This document shows, piece by piece, positions 17,920 through 26,116 of a stretch of DNA of 64,000 nt (positions are counted from its first letter, which is position 1; every line of letters begins with the position of its first letter). The notes below the pieces were generated by a model. It did not search any database and was not told where the DNA came from. It worked only from the letters and a program-made list of their open reading frames with translations. The DNA is from Bacillus atrophaeus. GTDB lineage: Bacteria; Bacillota; Bacilli; Bacillales; Bacillaceae. The stretch spans positions 62,001 to 126,000 of the forward strand of contig NZ_LSBB01000001.1 in NCBI RefSeq assembly GCF_001584335.1. The letters run 5' to 3'. Position numbers and translations under genes: made by a program.

Positions 17920-19545
17920 TTGTTAAATGTCCATAATCTTACGGTAAATCTTGCGGGGGATTGTATATTTCAAAACGTATCATTTTTTATTAATGAAGGA
18001 GAAAAAATACTCATCGCCGGCCCAAACGGTTCAGGAAAAAGCACTCTCTTCAACGTTCTTGCCGGGCATCTGGATCCGGAGGAAGGGAATATCGCCATCA
18101 ACAAAGGGGCGACTGTCGGTTTATTAAAGCAAATTGCAGAGCCGAAGCAAGACATGACGCTGTATCAATACCTGGAGACGTCATTTGAATCTCTCATGGA
18201 GATACAAAACGAGATGAAAGCCATTGAAGTGAAATTATCTGAGGCGCTGAGCGACCGCGAACTGACGAATCTCCTGGAGAAATACAGTAAATTAACAGAA
18301 ATTTTCGAAAGAAATAACGGATACCAAATGCATACCATCATTGATGATGTTTGTAACGGGCTCAGCATAAGCCACCTGAAGGATCAGCCGTTCTCGAGTT
18401 TAAGCGGAGGCGAAAAAACAAAGGCAGGGCTTGCAGAGATCTTAATCCGGAATGATGACATCATTTTATTAGATGAACCGACCAACCATTTAGATGTACA
18501 TGCGATTGAATGGCTGGAGAGTTTTATTAAAAAATCGGACAAAACCATTCTTTTTACAACCCATGATAAGACATTTGCGAATCAGGCAGCCATGAAGGTG
18601 CTGGAATTAGAAGACAAAGAACTGAGGATTTGGCCGTATGGCTTTAATGAATTTTTGAAAAAGAAAGAGGAATTCATTGTTGCACAATTTGAAAAATACG
18701 AAGAACAGCAGAAGAAAATTCAAAAAATGAAAGAATCAATCGCACAGCTAAGAGACTGGGCTAACCGTTCCAATCCGCCATCGATCGGTCTTCACAGACG
18801 GGCAAATAATATGGAAAAAGCATTAAAGCGCATAGAAATAATTAATAAACCGGTAAAAACAGAGCAAAAGCTGAAAAATGCTTTTCAAGAAGCCGGCATC
18901 GGATCAAAAGACATTGTGTTCATTGAAAACGGCACCGTCGCGCAAGGATCTGCCATGTTATATGAAAATCTGAACCTGAATATTAAACATAAGGACAGAG
19001 TCGGAATTGTCGGCAGAAACGGTGTCGGGAAAACCACACTCATCAGATGCATCATCGGCGAGAAACAACTGGCGGATGGCACGATAAAGATAGGTGAGAA
19101 TTTAAAGATCGGATATATTGACCAAAAGAGCCATGTAGGCGATTCTAACCAAACGATCGTCCAATTTTTCAAAGAAAATCTGATGTCTGAGGAGGGGATG
19201 GCCCGGAATATTCTCGCGAAATACGGATTTTACGGTTCGTCTGTTTTTAAAAAGCTGTCCGTATTATCCGGCGGAGAAAGAATACGGTTAAAGCTGTCGA
19301 TTTTAATGGAGAAGAAGTTAAATGTATTAATCTTGGACGAGCCGACCAACCATCTGGACATTGAATCTCAGGAAATTCTGGAAAACAGCCTGCAGCAGTT
19401 TCAAGGCACGGTTATTTGTGTATCTCATGATCGGCATTTATTGGAGAATTTCAATAAAATTTTATGGCTTGAAGACAAAAAAGTCACGGTATTTGTCGGC
19501 CCGTATAGCTATGCGAAAAACAAAAGGCGGTGTGCTGCCGAATAA
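17920..19545 (+). CDS. ABC-F ATPase, likely ribosome protection (self-resistance)
   Basis: A 541-residue soluble protein with two complete ABC cassettes and no membrane domain. NBD1 has Walker A AGPNGSGKST (about 34), signature LSSLSGGEKTK and Walker B ILLDEPTNHLD. NBD2 has GRNGVGKTT (about 366), LSGGERIRLK and LILDEPTNHLD. The charged helical linker between them (about 240-315, EFIVAQFEKYEEQQKKIQKM) is the P-site tRNA-interaction motif region. The duplicated EPTNHLD is the ABC-F hallmark. Members rescue ribosomes or displace ribosome-targeting antibiotics. It starts at TTG 17920 behind AAAGGATG. Its presence in a peptide-antibiotic-like operon suggests the ribosome as the toxin target. Confidence 0.85.
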   Translation: MLNVHNLTVNLAGDCIFQNVSFFINEGEKILIAGPNGSGKSTLFNVLAGHLDPEEGNIAINKGATVGLLKQIAEPKQDMTLYQYLETSFESLMEIQNEMKAIEVKLSEALSDRELTNLLEKYSKLTEIFERNNGYQMHTIIDDVCNGLSISHLKDQPFSSLSGGEKTKAGLAEILIRNDDIILLDEPTNHLDVHAIEWLESFIKKSDKTILFTTHDKTFANQAAMKVLELEDKELRIWPYGFNEFLKKKEEFIVAQFEKYEEQQKKIQKMKESIAQLRDWANRSNPPSIGLHRRANNMEKALKRIEIINKPVKTEQKLKNAFQEAGIGSKDIVFIENGTVAQGSAMLYENLNLNIKHKDRVGIVGRNGVGKTTLIRCIIGEKQLADGTIKIGENLKIGYIDQKSHVGDSNQTIVQFFKENLMSEEGMARNILAKYGFYGSSVFKKLSVLSGGERIRLKLSILMEKKLNVLILDEPTNHLDIESQEILENSLQQFQGTVICVSHDRHLLENFNKILWLEDKKVTVFVGPYSYAKNKRRCAAE

Positions 19546-19558
19546 AAGGGGTGTTTTG

Positions 19559-20278
19559 ATGTTAATTGACAAGATCAGAATCGAAGACTTATCGTATGAG
19601 CGGTTTTTAAGTGATTATGCTGATAAAAAACCTTTTATCTTATTGGATGCGATGGAAAATTGGGAGTGCAGGCAATGGACGTTAGACTTTATTAAAGAAA
19701 AGTATGGCGACAGAATCGTAACCATCAGAAAATCTGATATTGAAGGAGTCAAAACGTTTAAACAAGTCAGGCTCGCCAATTACATTGAGCATATTCACGA
19801 CAATGAGGATCGTTGGTACTGTGATTGGAACTTTACGGCTCTTAATCAAAAGGATCTCGATCTTGTCTATTCATCCCCTGATTACTTTACTAAAGATACG
19901 TTAAGAGTAGATGATGAGACAGGCCAGGATTTTAAATGGTTTTTTCTCGGGTCTGAACAAACAGGCACGCCGCTTCACCAAGACTTTAACAAAACGCATG
20001 CTTGGAATGCCGTCATCTTCGGCCAAAAGGATTGGGTGTTTTTCCATCCGGATGATACGCCGTATTTATATGAAGGAAATATCAACGTCTTTGATCAAGA
20101 GGATATGGAGCAGAAAACGCTCGTAAAGCAGGCAACACCGATATACTTTTCTCAAAAGCCGGGGGAAATCATTTATGCGCCCCGCAATTGGTGGCACCAG
20201 GTTGTAAATGCAGAACACACGTTAGCTGTGAGTGAGAATTTCTGGTTCAAACAAGAACAGCTCATTCAACAGGGCTGA
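19559..20278 (+). CDS. JmjC/cupin-8-like Fe(II)/2-oxoglutarate-type hydroxylase
   Basis: A 239-residue protein of the cupin-like/JmjC group (JMJD6, FIH-like). Fe(II) ligands are visible as HxD in GTPLHQDFNKTHAWN (about 141) and a distal His in APRNWWHQVVN. GQKDWVFFHPDD carries the typical Lys-Trp-x-x-F-x-P pattern that holds the cosubstrate side of the barrel. The ATG at 19559 has AAAAGGGG just upstream; frames extending further up overlap the ABC-F gene. It lies 13 nt after that gene and ends the operon. It probably hydroxylates the peptide, or possibly a ribosomal or self-protection target; the substrate is unknown. Confidence 0.75.
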   Translation: MLIDKIRIEDLSYERFLSDYADKKPFILLDAMENWECRQWTLDFIKEKYGDRIVTIRKSDIEGVKTFKQVRLANYIEHIHDNEDRWYCDWNFTALNQKDLDLVYSSPDYFTKDTLRVDDETGQDFKWFFLGSEQTGTPLHQDFNKTHAWNAVIFGQKDWVFFHPDDTPYLYEGNINVFDQEDMEQKTLVKQATPIYFSQKPGEIIYAPRNWWHQVVNAEHTLAVSENFWFKQEQLIQQG

Positions 20279-20287
20279 TAAAGGATG

Positions 20288-20321
20288 AAAAGGGCTGTGA
20301 ACGCTATGCAGCCCTTTTTTT
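20288..20321. terminator. Bidirectional terminator of accessory operon and rocR
   Basis: AAAAGGGCTG/CAGCCCTTTTTTT hairpin lies between the convergent hydroxylase and rocR genes; it has runs on both sides. Confidence 0.85.
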
Positions 20322-20345
20322 GCGGGATAAAAGCCTTTCTGAATG

Positions 20346-21731
20346 CTACTCTTTGCCATGCAGAGCGAATTTTTTCAGGCGGTATTGCAGGCTTTGTCTG
20401 CTGACGCCCAGCTCATTGGCCGTTTGCGAAATGTTGTAACTGTGTTTTCTTAAAATTTTCTCAATGATATATTTTTCAAAGCTTTCCATCTTCCCTTTTA
20501 AATCTGCCCCAGGCTGCGGATCAGCGGTATTTTCTGATGGCTTATCAGCGGGTTGGATTTTCATGCGGTATTGATACGGCAGATGGGCAAACGTAATCAT
20601 TTCTTCGTCTGTTATAAAATTCATCGCCCCTTCGATCATATGCTCAAGCTCGCGAATATTTCCCGGCCAATCATATGAAAGGAAAAATTGTTTTACCTCT
20701 TCACTCAGATCTTTTACATTCATTTGAAATAAGTGATTGTTCGTCTGTATGAATTCCGAAGCGAGCAGCAAAATATCCTCTTTCCGTTCACGAAGCGGCG
20801 GAATAATCAGTGTGACCACACTCAGCCTGTAATACAAGTCTTTACGAAGCCGCTCTCCGGCAATGGCGTCAATCGGATCTTCATTCATCGTGGCGATAAT
20901 CCGGACATCAATCGGCGTATCCTGGACAGAGCCGATGCGTCTGATTTTCTTTTCTTGAATGGCGCGAAGTAATTTCGCCTGCAAACTGAGATTCAGAGAA
21001 TTGATTTCATCTAACAGAAGTGTTCCTCCATTGGCTTGTTCAAACAGGCCGGGCTGGTCAACCGCTCCTGTAAATGCCCCTTTTTTCGTTCCGAATAAAA
21101 TGCTCTCGACAAGACTGTCAGGCAAGGCCGCGCAGTTTTGTGAAATAAACGGGCGGCCCGATCGCTGGCTGCCGTTATGTATGCTCTGAGCAAATAATTC
21201 TTTTCCGGTGCCTGTTTCGCCTGCAAGCAGCACAGACGAGGAGGTGCGGGTCGCGCGTTTCGCATTTTCGATGACCTCCTGAATCGCCGGGCTGTCGCCG
21301 AGAATGCTGTCAAACGTGTAGCTGTTCTGTTCTTTTCTGTGCATGTTCTCTCTGATCAGACGCTCCAGCTTCGTCACATCCTTTGCGATCTCTACCGCGC
21401 CTTTGATCTCGCCGTCCTTCACAATCGGGAAGGTGTGGTTGATCGTCGTAATTTCCTGGCCTTTATTATTGAAATAGCTTTGTTTCACGTTTTTAATCGT
21501 TTTTCCTTCCTGTAGAGCCTGTACAAGGGTGCTGTCCTGCTGATTCGAAAACATAAATACATCAGTCAGGTTTTTATGCAGGACGTCCTGTTCGTCCATA
21601 TCTTCAATCTGCATCATTTTCTTATTGTAAATGACGGTGCTGCCTTGATCGTCTACCACATGCAGACCGACATCGATTTCCTCCAGAATGCTTTCTAAAA
21701 CCAGTGTGAAAAATTCGCTGTTTGTGTGCAG
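20346..21731 (-). CDS. rocR: Sigma-54-dependent arginine-pathway activator RocR (unusual CTG start)
   Basis: RocR activates rocABC and rocDEF with SigL RNA polymerase when arginine or ornithine is present. The N-terminal PAS-like sensor is followed by the AAA+ domain with GETGTGKELFAQS (Walker A), the sigma-54 contact motif KGAFTGAVDQ and LLLDEINSL, and a Fis-type HTH at the end (NELGVSRQSLQYRLKKF). The first standard start codon (GTG at 21659) removes 24 residues that match the RocR N-terminus (SEFFTLVLESILEEIDVGLHV). Starting at CTG 21731, 6 nt after GGGGGG, gives 461 residues, the length I recall for the B. subtilis protein. This start choice is inference. Confidence 0.9.
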   Translation of the reverse strand: MHTNSEFFTLVLESILEEIDVGLHVVDDQGSTVIYNKKMMQIEDMDEQDVLHKNLTDVFMFSNQQDSTLVQALQEGKTIKNVKQSYFNNKGQEITTINHTFPIVKDGEIKGAVEIAKDVTKLERLIRENMHRKEQNSYTFDSILGDSPAIQEVIENAKRATRTSSSVLLAGETGTGKELFAQSIHNGSQRSGRPFISQNCAALPDSLVESILFGTKKGAFTGAVDQPGLFEQANGGTLLLDEINSLNLSLQAKLLRAIQEKKIRRIGSVQDTPIDVRIIATMNEDPIDAIAGERLRKDLYYRLSVVTLIIPPLRERKEDILLLASEFIQTNNHLFQMNVKDLSEEVKQFFLSYDWPGNIRELEHMIEGAMNFITDEEMITFAHLPYQYRMKIQPADKPSENTADPQPGADLKGKMESFEKYIIEKILRKHSYNISQTANELGVSRQSLQYRLKKFALHGKE

Positions 21732-21787
21732 AAGAATCCCCCCTTATAATCGTCTTAACATTCATTATTTTAAAATAAATAATGAAG

Positions 21788-21813
21788 GAAATGCAAAAAA
21801 ATTTTGCGCTTAT
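21788..21813. promoter_or_regulatory. RocR-type activator site, copy 1 (direct repeat)
   Basis: The stretch contains the palindrome TGCAAAAAAATTTTGCG, fitting RocR upstream activating sequences. It is part of a 26-bp stretch repeated without change at 23020-23045. Copy 1 lies about 60 nt upstream of the rocR start. Confidence 0.6.
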
Positions 21814-21874
21814 CTGTTTAAATAAAAACTTTTTTAATAAAACAAAATAATTGGAAACTGAGTAAATATATCTA

Positions 21875-21929
21875 TTTACAATTTAAGGGAAACACATTAA
21901 TATTTAGATGATTACCTAAATATCTAAAT
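21875..21929 (+). promoter_or_regulatory. Promoter and likely ArsR-type operator of the sdpRI-like pair
   Basis: TTTACA (21875-21880), 17 nt, TAATAT (21898-21903). An inverted repeat ATTTAGAT (21902-21909)/ATCTAAAT (21922-21929) overlaps and follows the -10 box, a fitting place for autorepression by the ArsR-type product. Confidence 0.6.
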
Positions 21930-21949
21930 GTGTGAGAGGGGGAAAGTTT

Positions 21950-22237
21950 TTGAATAAAGCTTTTAAAGCACTCGCCGATCCCACTAGGAGAAAGATTTTA
22001 GATTTATTAAAGAAACAAGATTTGACAGCTGGGGAAATTGCAGAACACTTTGAAATGTCAAAACCTAGTATTTCTCATCATCTTAACATATTGAAGAATA
22101 CTGATTTAGTTCTCGATGAGAAGAAAGGTCAATTTATTATCTATTCATTAAATACCACTGTATTACAGGATCTTATAGGCTGGTTCTTTTCCCTAACTGA
22201 TTCAGAACATGATAAGAAGAAAGGTGGAGAATCATGA
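21950..22237 (+). CDS. SdpR-like ArsR-family repressor
   Basis: A 95-residue winged-helix protein. After the start it reads NKAFKALADPTRRKILDLLK, then the HTH SKPSISHHLNILK, which closely resembles SdpR and its relatives. The metal-binding Cys motif of ArsR proper is missing, as in SdpR. The start TTG 21950 is chosen since GAGGGGG lies 8 nt upstream and it aligns with the SdpR N-terminus. Its stop overlaps the next start (ATGA), so translation is coupled. In sdpRI the membrane immunity protein SdpI sequesters SdpR when toxin is bound; the same circuit is likely here. Confidence 0.82.
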   Translation: MNKAFKALADPTRRKILDLLKKQDLTAGEIAEHFEMSKPSISHHLNILKNTDLVLDEKKGQFIIYSLNTTVLQDLIGWFFSLTDSEHDKKKGGES

Positions 22238-22869
22238 AAAAATATCTCTTTTCGGTAGTTATCATTGTTTTAACCATTTTAACATGGGTTTTCACATATT
22301 CATCTTTACCAAACGATTTGGTGACACACTGGGGAATAAATGGAGATGCAGATGATTACTCTTCGAAATTTAATGCAATGATGACGTTTATTGGCATAAT
22401 GATTATTCAATATATTTTAATGGTAATCATCCCTAAGATTGATCCTAAAAATAACTACAAAACATTTATGCGCCCATATATGGCTATATTTAATACAATG
22501 TTTGCGGTTCTGTTTATAATTAACCTTATTACCATTTTGATTGGACTAGGATACGATCTCCCTATACCTTATTTAGGAAGCTTTGTATCGGGGGCGATTT
22601 TCATGGTGTTTGGAAACTTTATTCAGAAAGTTAAGCCTAATTTCTTTTTGGGGATTAGAACACCATGGACGTTGAGCAATGAAAGGGTTTGGAAGGATAC
22701 ACATAGAGTTAGTTCAAAACTTTTTGTCCTAGCAGGAGTTATCATTATGCTTACTGCATTTTTTCCATCAACTTATAAAGAATCAATAATTTTCATTGCT
22801 GCAATTGGCTGTATTATATTATCAATAGTAAGCTCCTATTTTATATATCAGAGACAGTTGAATAAATGA
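22234..22869 (+). CDS. SdpI/YfhL-family membrane immunity protein
   Basis: A 211-residue protein with six predicted membrane segments. The N-terminal DUF1648 part carries LPNDLVTHWGINGDADDYSSK, and the SdpI domain has KVKPNFFLGIRTPWTLSNE and RVWKDTHRVSSKLFV, the most conserved block in SdpI and YfhL. SdpI protects against the SdpC killing toxin and signals to SdpR. No sdpABC-like toxin genes are next to it, so this is an orphan immunity pair. It is followed by a terminator. Confidence 0.82.
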   Translation: MKKYLFSVVIIVLTILTWVFTYSSLPNDLVTHWGINGDADDYSSKFNAMMTFIGIMIIQYILMVIIPKIDPKNNYKTFMRPYMAIFNTMFAVLFIINLITILIGLGYDLPIPYLGSFVSGAIFMVFGNFIQKVKPNFFLGIRTPWTLSNERVWKDTHRVSSKLFVLAGVIIMLTAFFPSTYKESIIFIAAIGCIILSIVSSYFIYQRQLNK

Positions 22870-22926
22870 AACTTTAATGTGAATTAAGGAAAAACGAAAA
22901 TGGCTATGATGATGTTTCATCATAGT

Positions 22927-22961
22927 AAAAGGAGCAATCCCCAATTGGATGGCTCCTTTTC
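22927..22961 (+). terminator. Terminator of the sdpRI-like pair
   Basis: AAAAGGAGC/GCTCCTTTT stem with an inner ATCC/GGAT pairing, ending in TTTTC. Confidence 0.75.
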
Positions 22962-23019
22962 TTGTTGAGTTATAACTGTTTAGTTTGCTTTTAAATGAAT
23001 TTCTTCATAATTAAAACGA

Positions 23020-23045
23020 GAAATGCAAAAAAATTTTGCGCTTAT
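23020..23045. promoter_or_regulatory. RocR-type activator site, copy 2 (direct repeat)
   Basis: Identical 26-bp copy of 21788-21813, located about 80 nt upstream of the sigma-54 promoter of rocD, as expected for a RocR enhancer. A further partial site (TTTGCAC then TTTTTGCAGG) occurs at 23051-23086. Confidence 0.7.
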
Positions 23046-23122
23046 TCTTTCTTTGCACATAAACTGCCTGAAATTTTTGCAGGAAAACCGAGAATTTTGA
23101 CGAAAAACCTCATTCTTTCGCT

Positions 23123-23140
23123 TTGGCACGGAACTTGCAT
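23123..23140 (+). promoter_or_regulatory. Sigma-54 (SigL) promoter of rocDEF
   Basis: TTGGCACGGAACTTGCAT matches the -24/-12 consensus TTGGCAC-N5-TTGCA exactly. It lies about 60 nt upstream of rocD. Confidence 0.9.
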
Positions 23141-23201
23141 TTATAAAAAAGGGAAAGCAGCATAACATGTTGAATCACACATTACAGGGGGAATGAGTAT
23201 T

Positions 23202-24407
23202 ATGTCAGCTTTATCAAAATCTCAAGAAATCATCAGCCAAACTTCACATTTTGGGGCAAACAACTATCATCCGCTTCCGATTGTTATTTCTGAAGCGCTC
23301 GGTGCATGGGTGAAGGACCCTGAGGGTAATGAATATATGGATATGTTAAGCGCTTATTCGGCTGTCAATCAGGGGCACAGACATCCGAAAATCATTCAGG
23401 CATTAAAGGATCAAGCCGATAAAATCACGCTCACTTCACGTGCGTTTCACAATGATCAGCTGGGACCGTTTTATGAAAAGACAGCCAAGCTGACGGGTAA
23501 AGACATGATATTGCCAATGAATACAGGAGCCGAAGCTGTTGAATCCGCCATCAAAGCGGCAAGACGCTGGGCTTATGAGGTAAAAGGGGTAGCGGACAAT
23601 CAGGCGGAAATTATCGCGTGTGTCGGAAACTTCCACGGCCGGACAATGCTGGCGGTTTCTCTTTCTTCTGAAGAAGAATATAAACGGGGATTTGGCCCGA
23701 TGCTTCCTGGGATTAAGCTGATTCCATACGGAGACGCAGAAGCGCTGCGACAAGCGATTACGCCGAATACAGCAGCCTTCCTATTTGAACCGATTCAAGG
23801 AGAAGCGGGGATTGTGATACCGCCTGAAGGCTTTTTACAAGAAGCGGCGGCTATTTGTAAGGAGGAGCAAGTGCTGTTTATTGCTGACGAAATTCAGACA
23901 GGGCTCGGCCGTACCGGCAAAACCTTCGCCTGTGATTGGGAAAACATTGTGCCGGATATGTATATCTTGGGGAAAGCGCTTGGCGGCGGCGTATTTCCAA
24001 TCTCATGCATTGCGGCGAACCGTGATATTCTGAATGTGTTCAACCCAGGCTCACACGGCTCTACTTTTGGCGGCAATCCCCTCGCTTGCGCTGTATCTAT
24101 CGCCTCTCTTGAAGTTCTGGAGGATGAGAAGCTTGCTCAGCGTTCACTGGAGCTGGGAGACTATTTTAAAGCTGAACTAGAGCAAATTGATAATCCGATG
24201 ATAAAAGAAATCCGCGGAAGAGGCCTTTTCATCGGGGTGGAACTGACAGAAGCTGCGCGCCCTTATTGTGAGCGATTGAAAGAAGAAGGATTATTATGCA
24301 AGGAAACGCATGAAACCGTTATCCGATTCGCTCCGCCGTTAATCATTTCTAAAGAGGATTTGGACTGGGCGATCGAAAAAATTAAACACGTGCTGAAAAA
24401 AGCATAA
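23202..24407 (+). CDS. rocD: Ornithine aminotransferase RocD
   Basis: This PLP enzyme transfers the delta-amino group of ornithine to 2-oxoglutarate, giving glutamate semialdehyde in arginine catabolism. The 401-residue class III aminotransferase shows [16 protein letters not shown], the [11 protein letters not shown] segment with the Asp in FIADE that holds the pyridine nitrogen, and the catalytic Lys in [10 protein letters not shown]. The start ATG 23202 (MSALSKSQE) has GGGGGA 10 nt upstream and matches the family; the ATG at 23193 touches the ribosome-binding site. It is driven by the sigma-54 promoter with RocR. Confidence 0.96.
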   Translation: MSALSKSQEIISQTSHFGANNYHPLPIVISEALGAWVKDPEGNEYMDMLSAYSAVNQGHRHPKIIQALKDQADKITLTSRAFHNDQLGPFYEKTAKLTGKDMILPMNTGAEAVESAIKAARRWAYEVKGVADNQAEIIACVGNFHGRTMLAVSLSSEEEYKRGFGPMLPGIKLIPYGDAEALRQAITPNTAAFLFEPIQGEAGIVIPPEGFLQEAAAICKEEQVLFIADEIQTGLGRTGKTFACDWENIVPDMYILGKALGGGVFPISCIAANRDILNVFNPGSHGSTFGGNPLACAVSIASLEVLEDEKLAQRSLELGDYFKAELEQIDNPMIKEIRGRGLFIGVELTEAARPYCERLKEEGLLCKETHETVIRFAPPLIISKEDLDWAIEKIKHVLKKA

Positions 24408-24640
24408 ATCCGCTTAAGCTCGCGATATTCACAGCATCTGTATAAATTTTCAATAACAAATTAGCCACTCACTATTTGCGCAGCTTCAGTATTTTAGTAT
24501 AATGTATCTTTATGTATTAAAATGAATTTGATATTAAATAGATAACAGATAGAGGCTCTTTGGACAGCAAACTGACATCAGCACGATAGGCGGGTGTTAC
24601 AGCTTAGATCCAATACAAGTTGCTGAAAGGGTGCAGATAT

Positions 24641-26044
24641 GTGAATACGAAACAACAAGAAGCAAATCAACTCAAAAGGACGATGAAATCACGGCATTTG
24701 TTCATGATTTCATTGGGAGGAGTCATAGGGACCGGTTTTTTCCTTGGAACCGGTTATACCATAAATGAAGCGGGGCCGCTCGGTGCGGTTCTGTCTTATT
24801 TAACAGGCGGTTTTATCATGTACCTGACGATGCTCTGTTTAGGAGAGCTCGCGGTCGCCTTGCCGGTATCAGGATCGTTTCAGACCTACGCGACAAAATT
24901 TATCAGCCCGGCCTTTGGTTTTGCGGTGGGGTGGATTTATTGGCTCGGCTGGGCGGTTACGGTCGCTTTGGAGTTTTTGTCGGCGGGCCAGTTAATGCTC
25001 CGCTGGTTTCCGCATGTCGGAGTGTGGGTGTGGTGCCTCGTATTCGGAGGATTGCTGTTCCTGCTGAATGCGTTGACCGCTAAAGCATTTGGTGAATCGG
25101 AATTTTGGTTCTCAGGCATTAAAATTCTCGTCATCTTACTCTTCATTTTTCTTGGCGGAGCTGCCATGTTTGGCCTTATAGACTTAAAAGGCGGACAAGA
25201 AGCGCCTTTATTCTCTCATTTTTATGAGGACGGGTTATTTCCTAACGGAATCCAGGCTATGCTGATTACGATGATTACCGTGAATTTCGCCTTCCAAGGG
25301 ACCGAATTAATCGGGATCGCCGCGGGAGAAAGTGAAAATCCGGAAAAAACCGTTCCCCGGTCTATCAGACAGACCGTTTGGAGAACCCTGATCTTTTTCG
25401 TATTATCGGTTGCGATTATTGCCGGAATGATTCCTTGGAAACAAGCCGGTGTCGTGGAAAGTCCGTTTGTCGTAGTATTTGATCAAATCGGAATTCCGTA
25501 CGCGGCTGATATGATGAACTTTGTCATTTTGATCGCCCTGCTATCAGTGGCCAATTCCGGGTTATTTGCATCCACGCGGATCATGTACTCTATGGCGAAT
25601 GACGGACAAGCATTTGCGTTTTTAGGAAGAGCCAATAAACGGGGGATTCCGATGAACGCGCTTTTGGTGACATTGCTGTTCGCCAGTCTTTCTCTGCTTT
25701 CAAGCGTTGCGGCTAAGGATACTTTATATATCTGGCTGTTGTCGATGGCGGGAATGAGTGCGCAGGTCGGATGGATCACCATTACGCTGTCCCAATTGAT
25801 GTTCAGACGAAAATATATCCGTGACGGCGGAAAAGTAGAAGACTTAAAGTTTAAAACGCCGCTTTACCCGATTGTGCCGATTGTCGGCTTAACATTAAAC
25901 ACGATTGTTCTCATAAGCCTTGCTTTTGACTCAGAACAGCGTATGGCTCTGTATTGCGGCATTCCTTTTATGGTAATATGTGTGGTTATTTATCATCTAT
26001 TTATCAAAAAACGCCAGCAGGCAAATAAACAACTAGAAATCTAA
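24641..26044 (+). CDS. rocE: Arginine/ornithine permease RocE
   Basis: A 467-residue amino acid-polyamine-organocation permease with 12 membrane segments. It has the family start RTMKSRHLFMISLGGVIGTG and the conserved block PAFGFAVGWIYWLGWAV. It takes up arginine and ornithine. The start GTG 24641 is preceded by GAAAGGGTG; it gives the length I recall for B. subtilis RocE. A 233-nt spacer separates it from rocD with no ORF; an internal promoter there cannot be excluded (TATAAT-like near 24500). Sequence differs noticeably from 168 as I recall it. Confidence 0.94.
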   Translation: MNTKQQEANQLKRTMKSRHLFMISLGGVIGTGFFLGTGYTINEAGPLGAVLSYLTGGFIMYLTMLCLGELAVALPVSGSFQTYATKFISPAFGFAVGWIYWLGWAVTVALEFLSAGQLMLRWFPHVGVWVWCLVFGGLLFLLNALTAKAFGESEFWFSGIKILVILLFIFLGGAAMFGLIDLKGGQEAPLFSHFYEDGLFPNGIQAMLITMITVNFAFQGTELIGIAAGESENPEKTVPRSIRQTVWRTLIFFVLSVAIIAGMIPWKQAGVVESPFVVVFDQIGIPYAADMMNFVILIALLSVANSGLFASTRIMYSMANDGQAFAFLGRANKRGIPMNALLVTLLFASLSLLSSVAAKDTLYIWLLSMAGMSAQVGWITITLSQLMFRRKYIRDGGKVEDLKFKTPLYPIVPIVGLTLNTIVLISLAFDSEQRMALYCGIPFMVICVVIYHLFIKKRQQANKQLEI

Positions 26045-26116
26045 TCATTTTTGTCCAAGTCATCTTTGCTGTTACCCGCACAGGACAACATCATATATGT
26101 TGAGGTGGAATTACAG

